DNA of 64,000 bases from Armatimonadota bacterium. GTDB taxonomy: Bacteria; Armatimonadota; UBA5829. Under the pieces are notes generated by a model that saw nothing but the letters and a program-made list of their open reading frames with translations, was not told the origin of the DNA and ran no database searches. Both the position numbers and the translations under genes were made by a program. Below, in pieces: positions 23,554 through 31,001 of this stretch; positions within the stretch are counted from its first letter, which is position 1, and every line of letters begins with the position of its first letter. The DNA lies in contig JBDKUO010000047.1 of assembly GCA_039679645.1 (NCBI GenBank), positions 1-64,000 on the forward strand, in the 5' to 3' direction.

Positions 23554-24450
23554 ATGCCGCTTACAAAATCAGACATGCCCAATCTGCTTGAGGACGGGCT
23601 GAAAACAGTATTCTTCGAAGCAATGGACAACACAGTTGCCAACTACGAGCGCATCGCAACCATAGTGCCTTCCGAATCCGACGAGGAGGCTTACCCCTGG
23701 CTGGGAGCAGTTCCAAACATGCGGGAGTTCAAAGACGAGAGAATGCCCCTGGGACTGCTGGAGCACAGTTACTCCATCAAGAACAAGACCTGGGAGTCCT
23801 CCATCGCTGTCGAGCGAGAGGCCATTGAGGACGACAAGTTCGGCCAGATCAGACTGCGCGTTCAGTCCCTGGCTCGTGAGGCCAAGCGCCATATCGATGA
23901 GCTGGTCTTCACACTTCTGAAGAACGGTTTCAGCGCGGCCTGCTATGACGGCCAGTATTTCTTCGATACCGATCATTCCGAAGGCGAGAGCGGCACGCAG
24001 TCCAACAAAGGCACTACAGCTCTCGACGCGACAGCTCTGCAGGCAGCGATCACGGCTATGATGAAATATAAGGACGACCGCGGCAAGTTCCTCGGAATAG
24101 TGCCGGACCTGCTGGTCGTGCCGCCGGACCTGCAGTGGACAGCCATGGAGCTGCTGGAATCGACTTACTGGCCGACCGACAACACAAAGCAGGCTTCCAA
24201 TGTCCTTAAGGGCAAGCTCGATCTGCTGGTATCGCCGTACCTGACGGACACCAACGACTGGTTTGTCCTTTCGACCAAGGGTATAGTGAAGCCTGTGATC
24301 CTGCAGTCCAGGATGCCTATCGAGTTCGCAGCGCTCGAGGCCGACTCAGAGAGCGGCTTTATGCGCGATGAGTATATTTACGGCGTCCGCGCCCGCTACA
24401 ACGCAGGCTACGGACTCTGGCAGATGGCCTACGGAAGCCAAGCCTCCTAA
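23554..24450 (+). CDS. Mu gpT-like major capsid protein
   Basis: A 298-residue HK97-fold capsid protein of the Mu gpT type. Diagnostic segments: FFEAMDNTVANYERIATIVPSESDEEAYPWLGAVPNMREFKDERMP, WESSIAVEREAIEDDKFGQIRLRVQSLAREAKRHIDELVF, YDGQYFFDTDHSEGESGTQSNKGT and the C-terminal YGVRARYNAGYGLWQMAYGS. The full length and absence of frameshifts suggest it can still build shells. A terminator-like hairpin follows 45 bases downstream. Confidence 0.93.
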   Translation: MPLTKSDMPNLLEDGLKTVFFEAMDNTVANYERIATIVPSESDEEAYPWLGAVPNMREFKDERMPLGLLEHSYSIKNKTWESSIAVEREAIEDDKFGQIRLRVQSLAREAKRHIDELVFTLLKNGFSAACYDGQYFFDTDHSEGESGTQSNKGTTALDATALQAAITAMMKYKDDRGKFLGIVPDLLVVPPDLQWTAMELLESTYWPTDNTKQASNVLKGKLDLLVSPYLTDTNDWFVLSTKGIVKPVILQSRMPIEFAALEADSESGFMRDEYIYGVRARYNAGYGLWQMAYGSQAS

Positions 24451-24494
24451 TTTAGTAATGAGTATTTGAGATTTAGTATTTGATGATATTTACT

Positions 24495-24528
24495 ATGCCT
24501 CCAGGTATCCTGCCTGGAGGCATTTTTG
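24495..24528 (+). terminator. Terminator-like hairpin after the capsid gene
   Basis: ATGCCTCCAGG (24495-24505) pairs perfectly with CCTGGAGGCAT (24513-24523) around a TATCCTG loop and is followed by a five-T run (24523-24527). It is immediately followed by the GGAGGTGA ribosome site of the next gene. It may reduce expression downstream of the abundant capsid protein. Confidence 0.7.
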
Positions 24529-24536
24529 GAGGTGAA

Positions 24537-24977
24537 ATGAGAATGATAACAGCTCTAAATGAAGATACGAACCTCGTGCAGGACCTTACCACCACAGGCG
24601 AAGGCAGGCTGTGCGTAGAGCATTCTCCCAGGTATCTTGACCTTGGACAGGTCCTTGACGCGACAGTTGCCGCATATGCCGAGGTGCTGGCGACACCTGT
24701 TGATGGTATCGACTGGGTCAGGCATGTAATCCTGCGCACTGTCTACTCAAATCATTTGGATGAGACATTGACTATGCGGCTATATCGGCGAACGCCAATC
24801 GGAGATGCGGGAGCCGCACCGGTCGCTTTGGCAACAGTCACCGGTGTAGAGGTCCCTGTGTATACGGCCGACTGCAGCGTCGTCGATGTAATTCCGGGCT
24901 ACGGTGCGCAGATGGCTGTAAAGAACAATGACGCTCACTCCGCCACTGTCGCACTCTCGGTTCAACTGCTCGGATAG
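24537..24977 (+). CDS. Phage structural protein of unknown family
   Basis: A 146-residue protein with no domain I recognise. It has an N-terminal helix, then alternating short beta-like segments (VLDATVAAYAEVLATPVDGIDWVRHVILRTVYSN; SATVALSVQLLG at the end). The composition is that of a soluble beta-rich structural protein. It sits between the major capsid and the head-connector genes. The ATG at 24537 with GGAGGTGA is preferred over an ATG at 24480 that would translate through the terminator hairpin. A head or neck component is plausible. Confidence 0.65.
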   Translation: MRMITALNEDTNLVQDLTTTGEGRLCVEHSPRYLDLGQVLDATVAAYAEVLATPVDGIDWVRHVILRTVYSNHLDETLTMRLYRRTPIGDAGAAPVALATVTGVEVPVYTADCSVVDVIPGYGAQMAVKNNDAHSATVALSVQLLG

Positions 24978-24986
24978 GAGGTTTCG

Positions 24987-25208
24987 ATGGAAATATTGCT
25001 CGCTAGTCTAACCAATGCCGGGCTGATCACCGGCAACTACATCACTCTAGACGCTCTTCAGAGGGTCGCCATCACCGATTTCGAGACGCTCTTCGGTTCC
25101 ACAGACGGCAGCTACGACCAACTCTGCGCCGCCGACAACAACGGCGACGGCACGACCAAGGGCTACAAACGGTTCTTCGACGCATGGCGCGCGGTGGGCA
25201 TACTGTAG
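24987..25208 (+). CDS. Small dockerin-like phage protein
   Basis: A 73-residue protein with the EF-hand-like loop CAADNNGDGTTKGYKRFFDAW near the C-terminus and a helical N-terminal half. The loop resembles the calcium-binding repeat of dockerins, but only one copy is present, so a cohesin-binding role is not supported. It starts ten bases after the previous stop with an AGGAGG site and probably belongs to the head operon. Function unknown. Confidence 0.55.
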   Translation: MEILLASLTNAGLITGNYITLDALQRVAITDFETLFGSTDGSYDQLCAADNNGDGTTKGYKRFFDAWRAVGIL

Positions 25209-25220
25209 AGCTTACCATTC

Positions 25221-25245
25221 CCCTCCAGGTAAGATACCTGGAGGG
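25221..25245. repeat. Perfect hairpin with AGA loop
   Basis: CCCTCCAGGTA (25221-25231) and TACCTGGAGGG (25235-25245) enclose AGA. It has no T run, so it is a weak terminator candidate at best. The apical GGTA-AGA-TACC resembles the hairpins at 24495 (minus strand) and 63881. Confidence 0.6.
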
Positions 25246-25340
25246 ATATAAGAGTGAACTCTTACCAACAGACAGAGCGGCGACTGGTCCGGCTCTATGC
25301 CCTCTGCTCTCCGCTCTCAACTATCTAAGGAGGGCCACAT

Positions 25341-25769
25341 ATGGCAATCACAATAACTGCCGCTGACGTCAAGCGCAAGGCCATGATCGACTCGACGACT
25401 TACGACACATCCATTACCTCGCTCATTACAGAGATGCAGCCCGCGCTGCAATACTCCATTGCGGATGTCTATCTTAACAATACTGCGGACGCCAATCTTC
25501 AGGCCACCCTTAAGCTGGGAATACTCGAGATCATCACCGGCGAGCTTCTCGAGCAGCTTCGCAGGGAAGCGGGCGCATCTGAGGAGTTTTCGGCAGGTGG
25601 AATCTCAATAGGCTCATCGTCTCTACGCGGGGTCGATCTTCTGCAGCAGGGAGCATCACGCCTCTCGCCTTATCTGAAGGGCACGCTGCCGATGATGTCC
25701 GAAAGTACAGCCGATTCCACGACTATCGACACTGATACCTGCTTTTCAATGGATGAGGAGGTGTGGTAG
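25341..25769 (+). CDS. Phage head-tail connector, gp6-like
   Basis: A 142-residue helical protein. Its first part, TAADVKRKAMIDSTTYDTSITSLITEMQPALQYSIADVYL, resembles gp6/DUF1320-type head-completion proteins, and the Ser/Gly-rich central and C-terminal part is variable. In phages of this type it assembles under the portal as the first neck ring. It ends exactly where the next gene begins, and the pair matches the usual connector order. The family assignment is by pattern only. Confidence 0.65.
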   Translation: MAITITAADVKRKAMIDSTTYDTSITSLITEMQPALQYSIADVYLNNTADANLQATLKLGILEIITGELLEQLRREAGASEEFSAGGISIGSSSLRGVDLLQQGASRLSPYLKGTLPMMSESTADSTTIDTDTCFSMDEEVW

Positions 25770-26072
25770 ATGCCTTTTGCGGAACGCGTCAAAAAGAGAC
25801 TAGCCAAATACGGCGAATCGTTTACAGTGACCGGGGGGACATATCGCGGCATCTTTAGCATGCTCAGCAGCTCCATGATGAACACATATCTCGATGATGT
25901 TGAGATAATGGGCGTCACGCATCCGGGGCTGCTGTTGATGACTCAGGGAGACGCGAATATCAACGTCGATGACACACTCACTCGCGATGGATTTACATAC
26001 ACAGTCATGCGCACTTCCGAACACCATATCGGAGATGACTCGGTGGTTAAGCTGGCAATTCTTTGCAGGTGA
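25770..26072 (+). CDS. Probable head-tail joining protein (FII/gp37-like)
   Basis: A 100-residue, beta-rich protein: MPFAERVKKRLAKYGESFTVTGGTYRGIFSML, then GVTHPGLLLMTQGDANINVDDTLTRDGFTYTVMRTSEHH. The turn-rich pattern and size fit small head-tail joining proteins that cap the connector. It starts one base after the preceding stop. It is the last gene in the module that looks like a virion component. The tail genes expected next are missing and lysis-type genes follow. Confidence 0.6.
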   Translation: MPFAERVKKRLAKYGESFTVTGGTYRGIFSMLSSSMMNTYLDDVEIMGVTHPGLLLMTQGDANINVDDTLTRDGFTYTVMRTSEHHIGDDSVVKLAILCR

Positions 26073-26096
26073 GCTTGTGTCAAAGGAAGCGTTCAT

Positions 26097-26378
26097 ATGA
26101 CTGCGGACGAAAGAATGAAACAATTATCGCGGATGTCGGACCATGAGCTGCTGATAATCGCGGCAAATGATATCGCTCATATAAAAGAAGAGATCTCGCA
26201 GATTGCGCAGGGCAATACGGCAAACTGTGCAGCGGAGCATGCGCGTATAGAATGCGCCGAAGCCCAGATCGAAAAACTCTGGAAGACTCGCGCCTCGGCG
26301 ATCAGCCTTAACCTGCTCTGGAGTATATCGGCAACCGTATACGGCGCTCTCATCTTGTATCTGGTGACCCGCTTTTAG
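26097..26378 (+). CDS. XhlA-like small membrane protein
   Basis: A 93-residue protein with a polar coiled-coil region (about residues 1-62) and one C-terminal membrane helix (SLNLLWSISATVYGALILYLV) ending TRF. The layout is that of hemolysin XhlA/holin accessory proteins in phage lysis cassettes. It is followed by a second small membrane protein and an amidase, which supports a lysis role. Confidence 0.65.
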   Translation: MTADERMKQLSRMSDHELLIIAANDIAHIKEEISQIAQGNTANCAAEHARIECAEAQIEKLWKTRASAISLNLLWSISATVYGALILYLVTRF

Positions 26379-26446
26379 CAACCCGCGCAATTTATGCTGA
26401 CTGCCTTTATTGTGAGGCGGGCTATTTTTGTGTGTAGGAGAATAAC

Positions 26447-26776
26447 ATGGACTCGCAGACAATCCACATCATAATCACCGCATTAGGCTATATCGTGCCT
26501 ATCGTCATTGCCTATCTGCTCAAGTCGCCGCTGGGGACATATATCCCGGCGGCGGTTGCTGAGGCGCTTGAAAGACTCGACACAAGCTCTATACGCGAGC
26601 TTTATGATGCAGTCGACACTGCCTCCGACTGCCGCAAGAGCGCAATAAGCGCGATTATCACGATCAGCGCAAAATACGGTGTGAGCATAAGCTGCAGGAC
26701 CGCCGCAGCAATCGTTGACTACATAGCCGCGCGTATTGAGAGACTTGCTAAACAGGAGGGCGCGAACAATGGTTAA
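26447..26776 (+). CDS. Holin-like small membrane protein
   Basis: A 109-residue protein with one clear N-terminal membrane helix (IHIIITALGYIVPIVIAYLL) and a helical cytoplasmic part carrying paired repeats of the type SAIITISAKYGVSIS. This resembles the LL-H family of holins. It would make pores or anchor an endolysin in concert with the XhlA-like protein. The last eight bases overlap the YHS-domain gene. Low sequence conservation keeps the confidence moderate. Confidence 0.6.
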   Translation: MDSQTIHIIITALGYIVPIVIAYLLKSPLGTYIPAAVAEALERLDTSSIRELYDAVDTASDCRKSAISAIITISAKYGVSISCRTAAAIVDYIAARIERLAKQEGANNG

Positions 26777-26954
26777 GTGTCCTGTTTGTAAAGTCGAGCT
26801 ATCGGGGGACGGCAAGGTCTTGTATACAATCAGCGGAGCCAAACCTATTGAAGGATACACTGTGTTTCGTAATGGCGAGACATACAGGTTCTGCTCACAA
26901 GAGTGCCGGGCAGAATTTGAGGCTGAACCGGAAAAATACTCGGGTGGAGGTTAG
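26769..26954 (+). CDS. Small YHS/TRASH-type zinc-binding protein
   Basis: A 61-residue protein: MVKCPVCKVELSG, then YTVFRNGETYRFCSQECRAEFEAEPEKY. The CxxC pair and CSQEC match the YHS/TRASH metal-binding fold, which binds zinc or copper in metal sensors and transporters. A stand-alone copy inside a phage lysis cassette is unusual. It starts inside the holin-like gene and ends three bases before the amidase start, so all three are translated together. Confidence 0.75.
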   Translation: MVKCPVCKVELSGDGKVLYTISGAKPIEGYTVFRNGETYRFCSQECRAEFEAEPEKYSGGG

Positions 26955-26956
26955 CA

Positions 26957-27532
26957 GTGGAAAAAGGCGCGGCATTAAAAGTTGCTCTGGATGCAGGACA
27001 CGGCTCTCGCGGAAAGTCATCACACACAGGCGCGGCGGCAAACGGGCTTATTGAGGACGAGATTGCGCTCGACCTTGTGAAGCGAATAGGCCATCACATA
27101 AGGCTCGCCGGATATCAGACACTCTTAACTCGAGCAGACGAGAAGATGACTGCTCTGTCGGCGCGCGGAAAGATGGCTGTTGTCGATAATTGCGATCTGT
27201 TCGTTTCGATACACTGCAATGCAGGGCCTTCGATTGCGCAAGGCGTTGAAGCTTTTGTGGCTGAGGGAGATACTCGCAGCGCCGAAGTCGCCAAGGTTTT
27301 AGCAGGCTGCGTGGCTGCGAAGGGTATGGTCAATCGAGGTGTGAAGTGGGACTCGCAGAGCCAGCACTCGAACCTGAGAGTGCTGAGGGACACCTATAAG
27401 CACATGCCCGCAATGCTGCTCGAGATCGGATTTCTGACAAATGCCAGGGACGCCCTGCATCTGAAGGACAAGTTCTTCAGAGAGGCCGTATCGATTGAGA
27501 TCGCAAAAGCATGCATCAAATGCATAAAATAG
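26957..27532 (+). CDS. N-acetylmuramoyl-L-alanine amidase (Amidase_3, endolysin)
   Basis: The enzyme cuts the bond between muramic acid and the stem peptide of peptidoglycan. The zinc site is complete: ALDAGHGS (first His), IEDEIALDL (Glu), VSIHCNAG (second His), and the catalytic Glu in LEIGFLTN. The 191-residue protein is only the catalytic domain with no cell-wall-binding repeat and no signal peptide, as expected for a phage endolysin released through holins. It starts with GTG three bases after the previous stop. Confidence 0.9.
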   Translation: MEKGAALKVALDAGHGSRGKSSHTGAAANGLIEDEIALDLVKRIGHHIRLAGYQTLLTRADEKMTALSARGKMAVVDNCDLFVSIHCNAGPSIAQGVEAFVAEGDTRSAEVAKVLAGCVAAKGMVNRGVKWDSQSQHSNLRVLRDTYKHMPAMLLEIGFLTNARDALHLKDKFFREAVSIEIAKACIKCIK

Positions 27533-27537
27533 AAGGA

Positions 27538-27559
27538 GGCCCGGGTTTTATTCCGGGCC
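27538..27559. terminator. Hairpin at the end of the phage module
   Basis: GGCCCGG (27538-27544) pairs with CCGGGCC (27553-27559) around GTTTTATT. There is no strong T run after it. It lies five bases past the amidase stop and probably closes the operon. Confidence 0.5.
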
Positions 27560-27628
27560 CCAACAAATAATTACTCACGCCTGATGCGAATTAAAATACG
27601 GATAATATCCTCAAAAGACATAACACTC

Positions 27629-27706
27629 GTCATTTCGAGCGCAGCGAGAAATCTGCTTTTACAACGTCAGGTTCAAAGCAGATTCCTCACATTCGTTCGG
27701 AATGAC
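27629..27706. repeat. Long imperfect palindromic repeat
   Basis: About 31 bases starting GTCATTTCGAGCG are mirrored by the complement ending TTCGGAATGAC. Most positions pair over the outer and inner parts. Sequences of this type are dispersed in many bacterial genomes. It lies in the 245-base gap between the phage amidase and the polysaccharide gene. The remainder of the gap is AT-rich without genes. Confidence 0.65.
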
Positions 27707-27778
27707 TAAACCTACAACATCTGCAGTTTTGCAACCGACTCACAAAAAAATACTCAATATAAAATACTAATTACTAAA

Positions 27779-29701
27779 TCATTTGGCTTCTGCCAGAAGG
27801 GTGTTGGTGGCGAAGCCGGGCACTACTTCTTCCAGCAGATTGCGCATCTCTACGGTATCACCGGAGTTTATGAGTTTGCGCAGCCGCTTGATGACCTCAC
27901 TCATCTCCTCACCGATGAAGTATTGCGGCCTTCGCACTGCGAATATACCCTCGCTGCTGGAAGGCTCCATAATCTCATCGGGTGTAGTAAGAGCCTCATG
28001 CAGCTTCTCGCCCGGCCTAAGCCCGGTGTATATAACCGGAATTTCAACGTTGGGCTCATATCCGCACAGCCGGATCATATCGCAAGCAAGATCCGTTATC
28101 CGCACCGGCTCTCCCATATCCAGCACATAAAGCTCTCCCGAATCGCCCGTGGCGCTGGCCTGCAGCACAAGCTGCACTGCTTCGGGTATGGACATAAAGA
28201 AGCGGGTCATATCAGGATGCGTAACACAAAGCGGTCCTTTGTGCATAATCGCCTCATGAAAGATCGGCACAACACTGCCCCTGCTGCCCAGAACATTACC
28301 AAAGCGCACAGTTACAAAGTGTGTGGACGGATACCGTGTCTTTGCCGATCTGACGACTTCCTCACATAGCCACTTCGTAGCCCCCATTACGCTTGACGGC
28401 GATACTGCCTTGTCGGTGGATATCAAGACCATCTTCCGCGCGCCGTAAAGCCCGCAGCACTCGGCCACTACGCTGGTCCCCAATACATTGTTTTGCACTG
28501 CCTCCAGAAGATTGCTCTCCATGATCGGCACGTGCTTGTGCGCAGCGGCATGAAAGACCACATGCGGGCGATAGGTCTGAAAGACCTGATCCATACGAAT
28601 GTCATCGGACACGGACGCTATTACAACACGCAGCTTATCAACTTTGTCCGGGTAAGTGCGTGATAGCTCCTGAAATATCTGATGAATGGAGTTTTCTCCA
28701 TGGCCAAGCAGCACGATAGTGGCAGGATTGTGTTTCATAATCTGCCGGCAAAGCTCAGAGCCAATGGACCCGCCTGCGCCGGTTATCAAGACCCGCGCGC
28801 CGGTTATGCATTCATCGATACTATCCAGATTGATTTTTACTGGTGGACGTCGCAGCAGATCATCGACACTGATCTCCTCCATACGCACTGGCGCCTTGCC
28901 GTTAAGGACTTCATCCATGCCCGGGATTATCTTCACAGGGACTTTTTTCTTGCGGCAGGCCATTACATATTCGCGTATCTTGGACCCGCTTGCGCCCGGC
29001 ATTGCAATCAGGACTTCATCAACGGAGCGCTCTTCGAGCATGCGGTGCAGGTGCTTCAATGGACCAAGCACACGCGCTTTTCTGATATATAGTCCCCTTC
29101 TTTCAGGGCGGTCGTCCAGAAAGCCGACTACATCATACTGGACGCTGACTTCATCTCTGAGCGCGTTAAATAATCTTGCTCCTGCCGGTCCGCCGCCGAG
29201 TATGACCACCCTGCGTGGGCGGGTATCCTGAGGGATAACCTGAAACATGCCCCTGCCGTAATTGGCGCTGAGGCTGGCCATACGAAGCAGCACCCTCACG
29301 GTGCCCACCAGAGCAATACTTATCATCCAAAAGATTACAATTACCGAAAGCGGAAATATTTTTCCGTCAAATGCATATTGCACGCCCAGCATTGCGACAA
29401 GCCCGACAGTATTTGCTCCTACAACACTGGATATAGTCTCGATACTGGCAAAACGCCAGGCATACTTATATAGCCGGAAAGCATGAAAAGTCAGGGAGTA
29501 AAAGCACAGGACTAGAACAAAGCAAGCAGGGTGCCCGTCAAAGAGCTTACCGATCACCTGCGAAAAGCTGAGGGTGTCGTAACGAAGCCAAAGCGACAGG
29601 ATTAACGCCGCACTTAGAGCCAGCAGATCGCCACAAATCAGCATCAGTAGTCCTGCACGAGAACGAATGCGTCGAAATACACGAGCTGTTGCTTCGTTCA
29701 T
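27779..29701 (-). CDS. Membrane NDP-sugar 4,6-dehydratase/epimerase (CapD/WbpM type)
   Basis: A 640-residue polysaccharide-biosynthesis protein. Four membrane helices lie within residues 15-140. A first nucleotide-binding domain has VVILGGGPAGARLF near 166. The catalytic short-chain dehydrogenase domain has ITGAGGSIGSELCRQI (about 306-321) and STDKAVSPSSVMGATKW as the active-site segment, in which Met and Lys replace the classic YxxxK Tyr as in inverting or membrane-bound family members. It probably converts UDP-N-acetylglucosamine to a 4-keto-6-deoxy sugar for surface polysaccharide at the inner membrane. It stands alone and immediately follows the phage module. Confidence 0.92.
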   Translation of the reverse strand: MNEATARVFRRIRSRAGLLMLICGDLLALSAALILSLWLRYDTLSFSQVIGKLFDGHPACFVLVLCFYSLTFHAFRLYKYAWRFASIETISSVVGANTVGLVAMLGVQYAFDGKIFPLSVIVIFWMISIALVGTVRVLLRMASLSANYGRGMFQVIPQDTRPRRVVILGGGPAGARLFNALRDEVSVQYDVVGFLDDRPERRGLYIRKARVLGPLKHLHRMLEERSVDEVLIAMPGASGSKIREYVMACRKKKVPVKIIPGMDEVLNGKAPVRMEEISVDDLLRRPPVKINLDSIDECITGARVLITGAGGSIGSELCRQIMKHNPATIVLLGHGENSIHQIFQELSRTYPDKVDKLRVVIASVSDDIRMDQVFQTYRPHVVFHAAAHKHVPIMESNLLEAVQNNVLGTSVVAECCGLYGARKMVLISTDKAVSPSSVMGATKWLCEEVVRSAKTRYPSTHFVTVRFGNVLGSRGSVVPIFHEAIMHKGPLCVTHPDMTRFFMSIPEAVQLVLQASATGDSGELYVLDMGEPVRITDLACDMIRLCGYEPNVEIPVIYTGLRPGEKLHEALTTPDEIMEPSSSEGIFAVRRPQYFIGEEMSEVIKRLRKLINSGDTVEMRNLLEEVVPGFATNTLLAEAK

Positions 29702-29891
29702 CCTAGCTACTGCTCCCCCCTACCCCTTAATCTTTGTGGCGATAAGGCGCGCCATTTGCATGCCAAGTAACGGCCAAATACGGACATCTTCCTTGAGACC
29801 GCTTGCCCGACAGACATATCTGGTATTCTAGCACCATGATTTCCGGATTGTCAATACGAAAGCAAGCTTGAAACCGATATCTGATATCGAT

Positions 29892-31001
29892 TCAATCCGC
29901 AGTCAATCGGGCCTGCATAAAGGTTTTTGTGTAGTTCTCAATCTTTATACCGAGTCTTTTGCCCGCAGCGCTGTTTTCAATCAGCGCCGGCAGGTCTTCT
30001 TTGTAATCAGACTTTATATAAAGGTTGAGTTCCAAAACGCCATTGGTATAACGTCTGCGCTTGAGTTGAGTCACCCCCGGCAGATCACGCATCGCATCCT
30101 CTAGGCGTTTCGCAGCCATGATACCCTTGAAACCCTTGATTTTCACGCTTATAAACGGCATCATATCGGCTGGAGCCACTAAGAGGTCCTCCGCGAATAT
30201 GGCGCCGATCCTGGCTCCGACTTTATTGAGCCCCGCCTCCGCGGACAGGCTCTTCGTCTGGTCGAGACCGTCGGCGGATGCGCTGGTCGAGGTTAGCAGT
30301 TCTCCCGTATCGGTATAATATGCCTTTGCATCCATGCGACCCCGACTGCGATAGAGTGTCACCCCGCCGTAATCGTCCTGATCGACATAATCGGCTTGCG
30401 CCCGGCCGGTCACCAGTATGTCTACATCAAACTCGCCGCCCAGGGCTCGCAGGGAGTCCCCGTCGCCATTGGCTGCGCGAGCAGCAGAGGCGTCTTTCTC
30501 AAGGCGCTTTCGCCGGTTTTCGTCGATCACGCTGAAACCCGCCGAAACCAATTGCTGGCTGATCGCGGATTCGACGGTCGAATCGGACACAAGCACACCA
30601 ACCCGCCACTGCCGAGTGAGCCCGAGCGCTTTCAGCCGCTCAGCCAAAGGCCGGTTACTGACTGTCGCTTTTATACGGACTTTATACAGCCCATCTGCCG
30701 TTGACGACGAAAGCACCTGATCGCAGGTAGCGAAACCGCTCGGCTTGAGAAGTATGTCGTCGCGCACGACAGTGTAGTTCCGGCCGACCGTCACCGAGTC
30801 TATGTATGTTCCAAGCCCTTTCATTATGGCGTTTCGCATAGCGTCGGCAATGGCCTTCTCTCTGGCGTTCGGCAAATCGGCAGGCGCTTCGCCGTCGGCC
30901 ACAACGGTCGCGGTCCCCGCAGGGTGTTTTTCAGTCGGTTCGCAGCGCACTGCGCAACATATTAACATCCCTAGCATGACAAAGCAGAGCAAGCGTCTCA
31001 T
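29892..31001 (-). CDS. Secreted FlgT-like/LPP20-like protein
   Basis: A 369-residue protein with an N-terminal signal sequence (LLCFVMLGMLICCAVRC; the Cys cluster could form a lipobox). A domain follows beginning ATVVADGEAPADLPNAREKAIADAMRNAIMKGLGTYIDS, a pattern seen in FlgT/LPP20 envelope proteins. A middle domain has WRVGVLVSDSTVESAISQQLVSAGFSVID and LGGEFDVDILVTGRAQAD. It is therefore an envelope protein of uncertain role. Its start overlaps the end of the upstream gene by four bases, so they form one operon. No flagellar genes are nearby. Confidence 0.65.
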   Translation of the reverse strand: MRRLLCFVMLGMLICCAVRCEPTEKHPAGTATVVADGEAPADLPNAREKAIADAMRNAIMKGLGTYIDSVTVGRNYTVVRDDILLKPSGFATCDQVLSSSTADGLYKVRIKATVSNRPLAERLKALGLTRQWRVGVLVSDSTVESAISQQLVSAGFSVIDENRRKRLEKDASAARAANGDGDSLRALGGEFDVDILVTGRAQADYVDQDDYGGVTLYRSRGRMDAKAYYTDTGELLTSTSASADGLDQTKSLSAEAGLNKVGARIGAIFAEDLLVAPADMMPFISVKIKGFKGIMAAKRLEDAMRDLPGVTQLKRRRYTNGVLELNLYIKSDYKEDLPALIENSAAGKRLGIKIENYTKTFMQARLTAD

